This document shows, piece after piece, positions 23,901 through 32,566 of a DNA stretch of 64,000 nt. A program made the translations under genes and the position numbers. The notes beneath the pieces are model-generated. The model was not told the DNA's origin and did not search any database. It saw nothing but the letters and a program-made list of their open reading frames with translations. The DNA comes from Apodemus sylvaticus (lineage: Eukaryota; Chordata; Mammalia; Rodentia; Muridae): contig NC_067482.1 in NCBI RefSeq assembly GCF_947179515.1, positions 72,579,811 to 72,643,810 of the forward strand, written 5' to 3'. Every line of letters begins with the position of its first letter. Position 1 is the stretch's first letter.

Positions 23901-26900
23901 TGCTGCTGCTGAGTTTGTCAAGGGTACACTGATTTGACTACATCTTCCATGTCACAGATTGTCCTTCTGAAGGACCAGAAGAAGTGCTTCAGCATCGACA
24001 ACCCTGGCTACGAGCCTGAAGTTGTTGCTGTGCACCCTGGTGGGGACACGGTGGCTGTTGGTGGCACGGTAAGGCCCTTTTTCCTTTATTCAGTGACCTT
24101 GGTATCTGATTTGGGGTTCAGACAAGGCCAAGGTATTCAGTATCTGCTAGAATCCCAAAGAAGTAGGGTCTAATGCTAATGAAACAGTGAATTTGCCAGC
24201 AAGAGCAAGCAAGCAAAAAAGAGAGAAAGCTTCCTTCTCCCCTGTCCTTTATATAGGCTGCCAGTAGAAGGTGTGGTCCAGATTAAAGGTACGTGTTTCT
24301 AACTCAAAGATCCATATTAAAAGCAAGTCTTCCACTTCAAATAATTTAAGGGGTGGGAAACCTCAGAGATGTGCCTGTTTGCTTGGGTTTTAGTTAAATG
24401 ACAACCAAGAATAACCATCACATAAAGTGTACCTGGCACATGGTGACAGGAGGCTTGTAGGAGACAGGCATAAGGCAGCTTGCCTAAATGGCTCCTTGGG
24501 CTGGGAAGCTGTCTGCAGTTTTCTCCAGGTTGACCTTTCAGGGAACCATGAGCACTATCCATGCCCCACCCCTTGGCAGCCAGACAACACGCAGAATGAG
24601 AGTAGGGAGCCCTCCTCTCTGCCCAGGGGAGGAAGTGTGAAACACTTACGGTGGTATGTGGAGAGGAGTTAGTCATGTCTTGGCAGCCAGAGCCCAGGGC
24701 ACACGCTGGAGCCTACTGAGCCATGGCAGAGCGCTTCTTTCCTGAAACCCCGACTCTCCCCTGTCGGGGCACATGTTACTTATGGTTAAGGAGTGACTAC
24801 TTTCTGTCTCTGCCTGCAGGACGGCAATGTACGTGTGTACTCCATCCTGGGCACCACGCTAAAGGATGAAGGCAAACTCCTAGAGGCCAAGGGGCCAGTG
24901 ACAGACGTGGCCTATTCTCATGATGGTGCCTTCCTGGCTGTGTGTGATGCCAGCAAGGTGGTCACAGTGTTCAGTGTAGCTGATGGCTATTTGGTGAGTA
25001 GGGTGCAGACCTGTCCAACCTACACTAGAGGGTGGAGGGGAGTACTCTAGCCAGCCTGTCTTGGGCTTTGCCTTCCTCTGCCATGTCTCATCTTCATGAG
25101 CACCAGGCACTTGGTGGGCTCTTGGGAGGATGCTGTGAGCTGGGGCTAGTGACCAGGTACTGGGGCTTCTCCCTGGTACTTCAAGGGCTGGCTGGGAGGA
25201 CACATGATGCTCTTGCTTTAGCTCTGATAGTAACACCTCTGTTTTCTGGCTATACTAGGAGAATAATGTTTTTTATGGACACCATGCAAAAATTGTGTGC
25301 CTGGCCTGGTCACCAGATAATGAACACTTTGCCTCTGGTGGCATGGACATGATGGTGTACGTGTGGACACTGAGTGACCCAGAGACCAAAGTCAAGATCC
25401 AAGGTAACTCCCACCCTTGGGCCTCAGCCCATGTAAGACCTGGGCTCTGTGGGCTTCTCCACAAATAGTACCCTGATCATGGTTTTTAGGGTCAGGTGAC
25501 CCTGGGATCTGTGCTTTAAGAAGTGACCTGATAAGATGTGGCTCCATTCTTCCCGCCAGCACACCCCAGGCACTCTGATGTCCTGCAGAGGAATCCTGAG
25601 ATCTCCAAACGTAGGTCACACATGAGGAAAAGCTTGGCATGTTTTCCCCTCCACCTCACTCCCAGGCCTTAACCCATAGCCAAGTTATCTTAGTCCACTG
25701 TCGTATTGTCAGCAGAAGGGTAATTGGAACCATACTTTTCCAAGGAGACAGACTTTAAAAAAAAAAAAATCATTATTCTGATAATCCAATGTCTTACCAC
25801 TGCTCCTGCTGATAGCTCCATCTAAGGATCCACAGTCACAAGGCTGGTGGTCCTGAGTGAGACAGCCACATGCCATTTTTATACTGTCCCCTTGGCCCAC
25901 CTGCTACTCAGAAGACAGCCATCGTGTTCACTGAAACAGGGATCCTAGCCTGTATTATCCCAAGACCACCTCCAACAGCTACAAGTCAGGGAGGCCCACT
26001 GTCCTAGGAAGGCAGACCAGGAGGAGGAACCTTGAAACAGCTTCCAAGGAGCCATTTAGGTTTGTAAGGAAATCTAGAAAGTTCACAAATGAAATGACTC
26101 AGGAAGGTAATGTGTCAGGGCTAGAGGTGCATAGAACAGACATAGCATCTGACTGCTGAGCTCACAGACTCCCACATGCAGGGTCTTTGGAGCTGGCCTT
26201 GCTGTGGAGAGAGTGCTGCACTTAGAGTTCTGAGGCCCAGGATGGCGTGACCTCCCTCCTGAGATGCATCTGCCACACTTGAATGGGGCTGCTGAACAGG
26301 CTGGGAGCCACCTAGGTATAGAGGACAGGGATCCCATAGAGGATCACCTAGGTATAGGGGACAGGGACCCCATAGAGGATCACCTAGGTATAGGGGACAG
26401 GGATCCCATAGAGGATCACCTAGGTATAGGGGACAGGGACCCCATAGAGGATCACCTAGGTATAGGGGACAGGGATCCCATAGAGGATCACCTAGGTATA
26501 GGGGACAGGGATCCCATAGGGGATCACCTAGGTATAGGGGACAGGGATCCCATAGAGGATCACCTAGGTATAGGGGACAGGGACCCCATAGGGGGGATCA
26601 CCTAGGTATAGGGGACAGGGATCCCATAGGGGATCACCTAGGTATAGGGGACAGGGATCCCATAGGGGATCACCTAGGTATAGGGGACAGGGATCCCATA
26701 GGGGATCACCTAGGTATAGGGGACAGGGATCCCATAGAGGATCACCTAGGTATAGGGGACAGGGACCCCATAGAGGATCACCTAGGTATAAGGGGACAGG
26801 GACCCCATAGAGGATCACCTAGGTATAGGGGACAGGGATCCCATAGTGGGTCTTAGATTTCCTGGATCTTAGAGACCACTGGGACTTCATGAGTAGTTAG

Positions 26901-27697
26901 AACTGAATGAAGCACAGAGGTGCAATATCTCATGGCTGGAGTCAAGAATAATGCTGGTGAGATGGCAGTTGGAGTCTGGACTCCCAGTGTGACTTCTGGA
27001 GGAGACACCAGACAGGTCTTCAATGCATTTCATGTCTACCACACCTTTTCCACTTAAGGGCCATATGTGACATTAGTAACAGGACCTTCTCAAGACATCA
27101 AAATCCAAAGATCTCAAGTCCTCTATGAGAAATGGCATAGCAGCATTTGCATATAAAGTGTGCCCATTAATACACTTCAAACGCTGCCTTAGCAGTGTAC
27201 ATGGCACACAGACACTTGTCATGTGTGTAGAGCATAGCTGTCTTGTCTGTGAGTACAGCCAGAGCCATTGTGAAGCTGGCTGGTTTCCCTGATTGACTGG
27301 CTCAGTCTCTGAATGCAGTTAGTTCCTGTGGACCTGTGTGTTCCATCCTGTCTGACTGTTGATCTGAATGTGAAGAAGATGTTTTCCACCCAGGAGTTAA
27401 GCCAGGAGCCACACAGTGTAGGGGGGTCAAAAGCCAGGAGGTAACTGCTCTCACCTCCGGCCTCACAAACTTGTCCTTATGAAAATGAAACTGCCACTGT
27501 GGTAGTTTCTGCTCTGGCTTTGGCCCAGTGGCTTTTAAATATGCTAGAGGATGAATGGGCCCGTTTCTTCAATGTCCACTCTTTTCCTAGATGCTCACAG
27601 GCTGCACCATGTCAGCAGCCTGGCCTGGCTGGACGAACACACACTGGTCACCACCTCCCATGATGCCTCTGTGAAGGAGTGGACAATCACCTACTGA
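5859..27697 (+). CDS. Wdr1: WD repeat-containing protein 1 (AIP1), exons 3-15, 5' partial
   Basis: Spliced coding sequence of 13 exons: 5859-5949, 10342-10489, 11588-11768, 14536-14613, 14825-14905, 15146-15379, 18084-18171, 20199-20355, 21662-21749, 23958-24068, 24820-24993, 25259-25403 and 27591-27697. The total is 1683 nt, or 560 codons plus TGA. The reading frame is kept across every junction. The product is the actin-binding beta-propeller protein that helps cofilin sever and disassemble actin filaments in the cytoplasm. WD-type strand ends can be read as RIWD, FLWD, KIWD, NYWD, YVWT and KEWT. The family folds into two joined seven-bladed propellers. The first 46 residues (exons 1-2) are outside the window, and 46+560 equals the usual 606. 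Residue numbers below assume this. Identification rests on recalled similarity to human WDR1 along the whole length. Two residues I recall as different in human, Thr465 and Leu523, are both last codons of exons. Confidence 0.98.
6340..6420 (+). repeat. possible MIR fragment
   Basis: Pattern ttaccatttacaggtgagaagc followed by aga..gtgactta resembles the MIR core (ccattttacagatgagga...gtgacttgcc). It is short and old, so the call is weak. Confidence 0.4.
6420..6450. repeat. (CATT)n simple repeat
   Basis: Imperfect tetranucleotide repeat of CATT/ATTC units, about 7 copies. Confidence 0.8.
6931..6988. repeat. (GGGCT)n pentanucleotide array
   Basis: About 11 tandem GGGCT units with one early variant (aggct). 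Runs of GGG every 5 bases on the + strand give G-quadruplex potential. On the - strand it reads as a Ser-Pro-Ala-Gln-Pro repeat, which is an artefact of the unit. Confidence 0.95.
8756..8830. repeat. TG/CA/TA microsatellite
   Basis: Alternating purine-pyrimidine tract: imperfect TATG units, about 13 TG units, then ACACATATATATATAT. Candidate Z-DNA-forming segment. Confidence 0.9.
9151..9347. mobile_element. URR1-like hAT (Charlie) non-autonomous DNA transposon
   Basis: 197 bp flanked by inverted ends cagcggttctcaacct and aggttgagaaccactg. The interior (attttatggttgg, caccacaacatgaggaact) is that of the rodent URR1 family. The flanks ttctagac (9143-9150) and ctctaggc (9348-9355) match at 6 of 8 positions, as expected for a decayed 8-bp hAT target duplication. 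No transposase is encoded. Confidence 0.85.
9440..9595 (+). repeat. possible MIR fragment
   Basis: Pattern gacctcatagcaaccccatgag ... aggtttggtaccagacctggctc resembles MIR (ctcacaacaaccctatgag ... aacccaggtctg). Diverged, and called by eye only. Confidence 0.4.
10342..10489 (+). CDS. Wdr1: Wdr1 exon 4 (residues 77-126)
   Basis: 148 nt. Acceptor ttctgcag, donor gtgagt. Encodes [20 protein letters not shown] and continues to GREK. It contains a complete WD strand end (RIWD). It finishes after two bases of Lys126. Confidence 0.98.
10490..11587 (+). other. Wdr1: Wdr1 intron 4
   Basis: 1098-base GT-AG intron. It holds a TTG and TCC/TTC pyrimidine-rich tract at 10926-11019. The acceptor is unusual, with purines next to it (gattggaaag), and the main pyrimidine run lies about 20 bases further upstream. 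Confidence 0.9.
10926..11019. repeat. polypyrimidine simple repeat (TTG, TCC, TTC)
   Basis: Starts as (TTG)n and grades into mixed TCC/TTC units. Reads as a leucine/serine-rich frame that has no support as a gene. Confidence 0.85.
11588..11768 (+). CDS. Wdr1: Wdr1 exon 5 (residues 126-186)
   Basis: 181 nt. Donor gtaagt. Encodes [10 protein letters not shown], then [13 protein letters not shown], ending at FTIG in phase 0. Exons 3-5 sum to 420 nt with phase-0 outer edges, so they can be skipped together without a frameshift. A shorter human isoform of 466 residues fits this exactly. Confidence 0.97.
11769..14535 (+). other. Wdr1: Wdr1 intron 5
   Basis: 2767-base GT-AG intron that is mostly free of recognisable repeats. 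A short tandem of GGGAGCA units lies at 14319-14350. No coding exon was recognised. Confidence 0.85.
14319..14350. repeat. short (GGGAGCA)n tandem
   Basis: About four units of gggagca next to the 3' end of intron 5. Confidence 0.85.
14536..14613 (+). CDS. Wdr1: Wdr1 exon 6 (residues 187-212)
   Basis: 78 nt, phase 0 at both ends. Acceptor cccacag, donor gtaaga. Encodes [20 protein letters not shown], a typical WD blade stretch with the conserved His and the RFSPDG turn. Confidence 0.98.
14825..14905 (+). CDS. Wdr1: Wdr1 exon 7 (residues 213-239)
   Basis: 81 nt, phase 0 at both ends. Flanked by introns of only 211 and 240 bases. Encodes [20 protein letters not shown] and ends at GGIYA. Donor gtgagt. 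Confidence 0.97.
15146..15379 (+). CDS. Wdr1: Wdr1 exon 8 (residues 240-317)
   Basis: 234 nt, the longest coding exon here, phase 0 at both ends. Starts [20 protein letters not shown], includes KIWD, and ends KPLRVIK. The acceptor (tttggttgaaatag) has a poor pyrimidine tract. Donor gtaagc. Confidence 0.98.
15380..18083 (+). other. Wdr1: Wdr1 intron 8
   Basis: 2704-base GT-AG intron. It holds one antisense MaLR-type LTR copy (16056-16443) and a small tandem duplication of the 17-base phrase ctttggcctcttag with flanks (15964-16003). No other element was recognised. Confidence 0.85.
16056..16443 (-). mobile_element. MaLR-type solo LTR, antisense
   Basis: Homologous to an abundant mouse LTR family. 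The sense strand would begin with tgtcaacttgacacaagct and end with the reverse complement of tcttttaatgacagccatgacc. No internal coding region is present. The exact subfamily (MT/ORR1 group) is not assigned. Confidence 0.6.
18084..18171 (+). CDS. Wdr1: Wdr1 exon 9 (residues 318-347), upstream of the U12 intron
   Basis: 88 nt. Acceptor tctctctcag. Encodes [20 protein letters not shown] and then YSGSHDGHI plus the first base of Asn347. There is no GT donor. If read through, the frame meets TGA at 18181-18183. The exon must end before the sequence ATATCCTTT. Confidence 0.97.
18490..18585 (+). repeat. MIR SINE fragment
   Basis: The phrases catggggaaactgaagcccag, agtaaggtgattctccc and cagaactgaaaccagaactc follow the MIR core order. 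Confidence 0.7.
19499..19713 (+). mobile_element. B2 SINE with target-site duplication
   Basis: Sense B2: it starts gggctggtgagatggctc and runs through cctgagttcaaatcccagca and cctcttctggtgtgtctgaa to an A-rich tail with an AATAAA. It is flanked by the 11-bp direct repeat acctaccttgg (19499-19509 and 19703-19713), so this is an intact, fairly young insertion inside the U12 intron. Confidence 0.93.
20199..20355 (+). CDS. Wdr1: Wdr1 exon 10 (residues 347-399), downstream of the U12 intron
   Basis: 157 nt preceded by AC, not AG. Encodes [20 protein letters not shown], then [20 protein letters not shown], ending in the split Ser399. Donor gtaagt (U2-type). Confidence 0.97.
20356..21661 (+). other. 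Wdr1: Wdr1 intron 10
   Basis: 1306-base GT-AG intron. I see no clear repeat apart from a short A run near 20600, and no exon. Confidence 0.85.
21662..21749 (+). CDS. Wdr1: Wdr1 exon 11 (residues 399-428)
   Basis: 88 nt. Acceptor cccaacag, donor gtatgg. Encodes [20 protein letters not shown] and then YTVVVCIGQ, ending in phase 0. Confidence 0.97.
21750..23957 (+). other. Wdr1: Wdr1 intron 11
   Basis: 2208-base GT-AG intron with one antisense MaLR-type LTR copy (21826-22152). The remainder shows nothing recognisable. Confidence 0.85.
21826..22152 (-). mobile_element. MaLR-type solo LTR, antisense
   Basis: Same family as 16056-16443. It has atgataaaacagaccaaaac, ggggaggaaaagtttatttg and ends aagttatgtcaagttgaca. 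Diverged, with no coding content. Confidence 0.6.
23958..24068 (+). CDS. Wdr1: Wdr1 exon 12 (residues 429-465)
   Basis: 111 nt, phase 0 at both ends. Encodes [20 protein letters not shown], then [17 protein letters not shown]. The last codon is ACG (Thr465) followed by gtaagg. I recall Val at this place in human. Confidence 0.97.
24069..24819 (+). other. Wdr1: Wdr1 intron 12
   Basis: 751-base GT-AG intron. The stretch 24180-24350 (gagagaaagcttccttct, gtcctttatataggctgcca, agaaggtgtggtccagatta) looks like a mouse interspersed repeat whose family I cannot name. The rest is unremarkable. Confidence 0.75.
24820..24993 (+). CDS. Wdr1: Wdr1 exon 13 (residues 466-523)
   Basis: 174 nt, phase 0 at both ends. 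Acceptor tgcctgcag, donor gtgagt. Starts [20 protein letters not shown], includes [20 protein letters not shown], and ends ADGYL. The last codon TTG (Leu523) differs from the Ser I recall in human. Confidence 0.97.
25259..25403 (+). CDS. Wdr1: Wdr1 exon 14 (residues 524-572)
   Basis: 145 nt after a 265-base intron. Encodes [20 protein letters not shown], then the blade end [18 protein letters not shown] plus one base of Asp572. Donor gtaact. Confidence 0.98.
25404..27590 (+). other. Wdr1: Wdr1 intron 14
   Basis: 2187-base GT-AG intron dominated by a 36-bp minisatellite (26308-26846). A 13-base A run lies at 25757-25769. No exon was recognised. Confidence 0.9.
26308..26846. repeat. 36-bp minisatellite, about 15 copies
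   Basis: Tandem units that include cctaggtataggggacaggg followed by the variable palindrome gggatccc or gggacccc and then catagagg or catagggg. Most units are exactly 36 bp, so frames stay open on both strands (an Asp-Pro-Ile-Glu-Asp-His motif on +). A 2-base insertion lies near 26590 and a 1-base insertion near 26790. Confidence 0.97.
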
Positions 27698-28540
27698 GGA
27701 CGCCGCTCACCCCACGGACTGAATCAGGGACTAGAGTTTAACTGCCTCGGAGCACCCTTCTCTTAACTTTCTGTAACGCTCCCTTTCCTGCCTGCCCTGG
27801 GAGTGGGGAGGGCCTGCGAATACCCTCCTCTCTTCAGGGTGTCCATGTCTGTACGCGTCCTTCTGAGAGCTTTAGACAGTAATGGTTTGCACACAAGAAA
27901 TAAAGCAAGCACTTAAAGAGCATGTGGAGCGTACCTAAAAACTTACAGCCCACCAGACCATGAGAGTGTGGAACATTCCAGAGGCAGCAGCCTCCAAAGC
28001 ACAGACCCAAGCCCCTGTGGCTCTTGCAGCTTATCGGGAAGCTGGGTAGGGAGCAGGCCACGGCTCCCCTTTCCCATGCAGGATACATTTGCACTGGAGA
28101 GGAGGAGCCACTTGGCAGACGTCAGCATTCTGTGTAGAGCAGGTCTGTTCCTTGGTCTAAGTCATATTACATGGCTGCCTCCTGGACCCATCCCCAGATC
28201 CCATGGGGACCTGTGAACCTTGATCTCATTGTCAGATTTTGTGCTTGATTTTTAAGAATGGAATCATGGGAATTTTTTTCTTTTTCAATGTCTCTTGACT
28301 GTTGTCTGTCTTGCTCCTGACCTGGCGCGCTGACAGTACCTTGTCCAGACAAGTAGAACCCTTGTTAGCCAGACTGGGGTGTCCTGGTCATGTGATTACC
28401 ACGCTTCGATTTCCCTGTCTCTTCCCAACTTTGGCCCCAAGAGCAGAGGTTAAGGACAAGATGATGTTACTGTAATTTGTCATGTTTTTACCTTTCTTTT
28501 TCTTTTTCAGTGCAGAAATTAAAGTAAGTATAAAGCACCG
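27591..28540 (+). CDS. Wdr1: Wdr1 exon 15: residues 572-606, stop and 3' UTR
   Basis: The coding part is 27591-27697, ending with the last WD blade ([20 protein letters not shown] then KEWTITY) and TGA at 27695-27697. The 3' UTR follows. Its end is placed near 28540 from the distal poly(A) signal, so that boundary is approximate. Confidence 0.9.
27899..27904 (+). promoter_or_regulatory. Wdr1: proximal poly(A) signal AATAAA
   Basis: Canonical AATAAA about 200 bases after the stop codon. It would give a short 3' UTR. No strong GU-rich element follows closely, so its use is uncertain. Confidence 0.6.
28518..28523 (+). promoter_or_regulatory. Wdr1: distal poly(A) signal ATTAAA
   Basis: The common variant ATTAAA, followed 10-20 bases later by a likely cleavage region and then a GU-rich stretch (tttctttgcgtgtgtcgg). 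The preceding U-rich run (ctttctttttctttttcag) supports it. Likely the main end of the mRNA. Confidence 0.7.
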
Positions 28541-29966
28541 TGATTGGCAGTTTCTTTGCGTGTGTCGGAATCACTGGTAAATGTTGGCTGAGAACAATCC
28601 CTCCCCTTGCACTTGTGAAAACACTTTGAACGCTTTAAGAGATTAGACTGAGAAATAATTAAATATCTTTTCTCTTGATTGTGGATCACTGGCTCTGTGT
28701 AGTGGTGCATGTGGGGGGCGGTTTGGGGGAACCCACCAGCCAGCTTCTCTGGTGGGGTGCTTATGAACCCATATTGTGGCCATCACATGGAAAGATGGCC
28801 CAAGAGAAACCAAGACTAGCATTGTTCCCATCCCTGCTTCCAGACCCCACATGACCTGGCCCACCCACTTTCTTAGTCCAGCTTCATTTGTGACAGCATT
28901 GGGCCTGATGCCGTGCAGATCCTGTCTCACCTGCCTGCCAGGAACTGGGTCTAGGTGTTTGAGAAAACTCATGCAGCCATAACAACTCAAAGCACTGTTC
29001 TTGGGTACAATCCCCAGAAAAACTCTCTGGTTCTTGAGGTTGATTCTGCCACGCATGTGTAAAAGGATAGCAGAAGTCAAGAAAATTAAATTACACCGTA
29101 TGAAATGGAAACCACAGAACAAAGTCAGAAATGTGTTTGGCATTGAGACCAGATGCTTTCGTGTCAGGGAGTCAGTGGGTGGATAAAAGCAGGCAGCACC
29201 TGAGGGAGGGTAGCCTGTCTTGTCCTTACACACTGCTGAGTTAGATGGACATCAGAGTCGACAACAGCAACCATTTGCTCCAGAGTAGAACACTCCCTCA
29301 GAGAAGTCAATGAAAAGGTTGTTTTTTTTTAAACAGGCTTTATGTGTGTGAGTATAATTGTATATATGTTTCATATGCGGAAGCTTTTAGTGAGGGCTTC
29401 TTTCCTGGACCTGGGGTTCATGTTCTCAGACTGCAAGCCAGTGAGCTCCAGCAGACCTGACTCCCTTGGAGCTGGGGGCATAAAGGGGGCACCTGGATTG
29501 TTGTGTGACTGCTAGGCCCTGAATTCTCATCCTCATGATGATGCAGTCAGCACGTGCTCATAACCACCAAGGCTTCTTTGCAGCCCCCTGATTTGTTCCT
29601 AAGAAAGACAGACAGTGAACGAACGCAGGGACGTTTGACTGTTTTCATAATCATCTCAAATCCAATCTGGCAGGAGACAGCTGTCCAGACCAGGGGACAC
29701 CTTGATGTGCTTACTGCCTGGCAGGTTTTTTTTCTTTATTTTTTTTTTCATAAAAATAGTACAATTTTTAAACTATAAGAATAGAAACCATGTTGCAGGA
29801 GAGTACCCATCAAGTGACCCCATTTCGAGTGTTACCATCTAACCGAGGCCTGATACTCTGTGGCTTCATTCCTTTGGCGACTTTTCAAAAGAAAAAATGG
29901 CCCACACCTATAATCTTCACTGTTTCAACAAGAAAGATCTGTATGTGCTATCAAGAATGATTTCTT
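28541..29966. other. intergenic start, no feature recognised
   Basis: Downstream of Wdr1. A - strand open frame of 196 codons (28643-29233) has no recognisable domain or homologue and no associated gene structure. Otherwise only short A/T runs (29320-29330, 29727-29748) are seen. Confidence 0.7.
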
Positions 29967-30309
29967 TCTTTTTTTAAAGATTTATTTTATGTAGATGAGT
30001 ATACTGTAGCTGAAGGTTGTGAGCCTTCATGTGGTTGCTGGGGATTGAATTTTAGGACTTAACGCTCTCTCCGGTCGACTCTGTTTGCTTGCTCCGGTTA
30101 ACCTTGCTCAGTCCCTACTTGTTCCGGCCCAAAGATTTATTTATTATTATAACTAAGTACACTGTAGCTGTCTTCAGACACTTTAGATCTCATTACAGAT
30201 GGTTGTGAACTACCGTATGGTTGCTAGGATTTGAACTCCGGACCTTCTGGAGAGCAGTCAGTGCTCTTACCCGCTGAACCATCTCACCAGCCCCAGTCAC
30301 TGATTTCTT
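29958..30309 (-). mobile_element. dimeric B2 SINE, antisense
   Basis: Two B2-related halves in tandem on the minus strand: 30130-30294 is a B2 with head ctgaaccatctcaccagccc, and 29975-30128 is a second B2-like body joined through a ccggagcaag-type linker (here cttgctccgg). It is bounded by tgatttctt at 29958-29966 and 30301-30309, a probable target duplication. Confidence 0.85.
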
Positions 30310-30447
30310 GGTGAGGCATTTAGAGGATGGGACCTGCCCTCTTCTTCCTAAGGCCAGAAAGATAACTGCCAGTCAGCTGCATTGGGGTATAGGTATAGCT
30401 CTGGCTTCCTGAAACAGCAAAGATTTTAGGAGAAACTTGTGCATGTG

Positions 30448-30500
30448 CGCACGCACGCACGTGCACACACACACACATATACACACACACACAAACATAC
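30448..30500. repeat. (CA)n / GCAC microsatellite
   Basis: gcacgcacgcacgtg followed by CA units with one atata interruption. Confidence 0.9.
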
Positions 30501-30792
30501 CCTTAGGGTACACAGAATAGGCATAGCTTGCTCACCGGCTGGGCTCATCAACCAGCATTAGGCAGCGTGAATGCCTAGTTCTCACCCTAAGGGAGCCATT
30601 TTCTCCAGTGGAGTCTCACTGGATATACTAACCATATGTGAGGAAGGGTGCATCCCATGCCCAGCAGGATATGGCCAGTACAAAGTCATTGGTATTTGGG
30701 GAGAGTTGTTTTCTTAATAGCCTTACAGGTCTTTTGCTTGTGTATTATGGTTTCCAGTTTTGTGTATATGGGATGAGAGCAGGTGTATGTGT

Positions 30793-30794
<2 letters not shown>

Positions 30795-30842
<48 letters not shown>
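30795..30842. repeat. (TG)n microsatellite
   Basis: About 23 uninterrupted TG units. Confidence 0.95.
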
Positions 30843-30844
<2 letters not shown>

Positions 30845-31029
30845 AGTTTGGTTTGTTTTGTTTTCATCTATTACTGCATTAGATGCTAAGATGAAAAGAC
30901 CCAACTTAGGAGGTTATTGACTGCTACGGGCTCAGGGATATAGCCTGTCTCCACCTGGCACTGTGCTAGAGCAGCCTCCATATACCAGGCATTTGGCAGG
31001 AAGCAGAATACACTCCTATTTATGATGCT

Positions 31030-31095
31030 AAGATGGAACCCAGGGTGTTTCGTGCTCACCCAGTGCTCTCGTGCTGAGCTACACCCCCAGCCCTG
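31030..31095 (-). repeat. ID/B4-like SINE fragment, antisense
   Basis: ggaacccagggtgtttcgtg and gctgagctacacccccagcc correspond to the reverse complement of the ID head. Confidence 0.55.
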
Positions 31096-31169
31096 TTCCC
31101 AGAGTTAAAGGAATCAATACGAGCCTTATTAAACTGCCCTTTAAGAGTCTATTAGAGCAGAGCCACTTT

Positions 31170-31277
31170 TTTTCTTGGACCTCAGACTTGCTGTATAGCT
31201 GAGGCTAGCTAGCCCTAACACTGCCCCTCCTGCCTCTACCTCCCAAATGCTGGGATTGGCAGCTTTCACTACTCGGT
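31170..31277 (-). repeat. diverged B1 SINE, antisense
   Basis: Pattern ttgctgtatagctgaggcta ... tgcctctacctcccaaatgc tgggattggc is B1 reversed, with many differences. Confidence 0.65.
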
Positions 31278-31967
31278 TTTTATAGTGTACACGTGCAAAT
31301 TGAACCAGAAACTGGAACTGAACTTCTCTTCGAGAAGCTGACACTGCACTGACCCAGTGACAGTGACCAGACAACTAGGGTGTGGTGGTGATGACCAGAT
31401 GACCAGGCATGAAAGTGCTTCTCCAAGGGTCTTTTGAAGTTAGTCTTGTGTGAAGTGACTTTCCTCATCAAGTCACTGGCTCGCAGTATGGACCGGGGAC
31501 TGGGTGGGCTTTGAAAGGAGACCCTCTTTAAAGCCCCCAAGAAGTTGTGATCATGGGATGTGCCACTGAAAACCGAGCAAAACTACACTTAAGTATATTT
31601 AAAGAACTTTGTAAACCCAGCATTCATCAGAGCATACTTACCAGAAAAACACCCTCTAAAATTAGAATGGCGTTTTATGTTTTAGAAAATGCCTCTAATG
31701 TGTGACACCGTGTTTTCGTTGAAGCAAGTGAAAATCTGTTCTCGGTAGAAGTGGGCAAGGACTTGGTCCACTTTGCAGAGAGCTCTGGGCCTTCATCTTG
31801 GACACTTTTCCCCAAAGTAGACCAGTGAGAAGCCAGACATTGTCTTGAGCAGTCTGAAAACACAGCCACTGACTTCCTGTTGTAGTGTGAAAAATTTAAA
31901 AAGAAATCCCATGCTACTGCTGGCAAGAGGTTGCACGTGGTCACACATACCTGCGCGCACGCACGCA

Positions 31968-31998
<31 letters not shown>

Positions 31999-32560
31999 TC
32001 CACTCCCATTTTATAGGAGGCCTTAGTTCTGTGAACATACTTTCAAAGAGCTGAAGGAGGGCTGGGGTTGGAACCTGGGAAGGACACCCCAGAAGAAGGC
32101 AACCTTGTGCCTTCTCCAGCCTGTTCACTCCAGAAGAGGTGGCACGGAGAGCAACCGACCTCCCATTCACAGCAAACTGAGTCACTGCTGGGCAAATCCG
32201 GGGATATATTAAGGAGCTTTGCTTTGTTTCTGACCTGTATGTTAACAGTATATTTAGATTGCAAGGTAGATTTTTTTTTAAATCTTTTATCCATTGCAAA
32301 ACATCTTCAATGAACAAGATATTCTCAATACTCTGCAACTCGGACAAAGCAGACACAATCGATGCCTGGCGAGCGAGCGTGCAGCTGTGCAGACAGACAT
32401 AAAGCTGTGACAGCTGTGCCACAAGCAGGACAGAGGCCGCAGGCGCCCACCATACTACCATGGACTGATGATGATCAAACATGGGTTTCTCCAACAGCCA
32501 CAGGGCTAACACTGAGCATTTATTTCAGTTTAGTTTATTTTTAATAATGCCCTGCCCAGT
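31278..32560. other. intergenic, largely unique sequence
   Basis: No gene. It contains a GCAC/CA/GA microsatellite (31952-31998) and then a unique stretch, 32040-32520, with several CAGCTG-type E-boxes and CpGs. A 239-codon - strand frame (31793-32512) reads through the CA repeat and is judged spurious. Confidence 0.7.
31952..31998. repeat. (GCAC)n(CA)n(GA)n microsatellite
   Basis: Compound tract: gcgcacgcacgcac, then CA units, then GA units. Confidence 0.93.
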
Positions 32561-32566
32561 TAAAAT

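Larger units (their letters stand above)
30310..31140. other. intergenic, microsatellites and ID-like tail
   Basis: Holds a CA-rich tract (30448-30500), (TG)n (30795-30842) and, at about 31030-31095, an ID/B4-like antisense head (gtgctgagctacacccccag). Nothing else was recognised. Confidence 0.7.

Noticed and set aside
26264..26818. Repeated-peptide frames on both strands
   Set aside because: A 36-bp (12-codon) minisatellite inside an intron, not a coding region.
28643..29233. 196-codon frame on the - strand just after Wdr1
   Set aside because: No homologue or domain recognised, composition looks random, and no promoter or splice context. Kept only as a note.
31793..32512. 239-codon frame on the - strand
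   Set aside because: It runs through a (GT)n-type microsatellite, giving a Cys-Val-Cys-Val stretch, has no recognisable domain and no gene structure around it.
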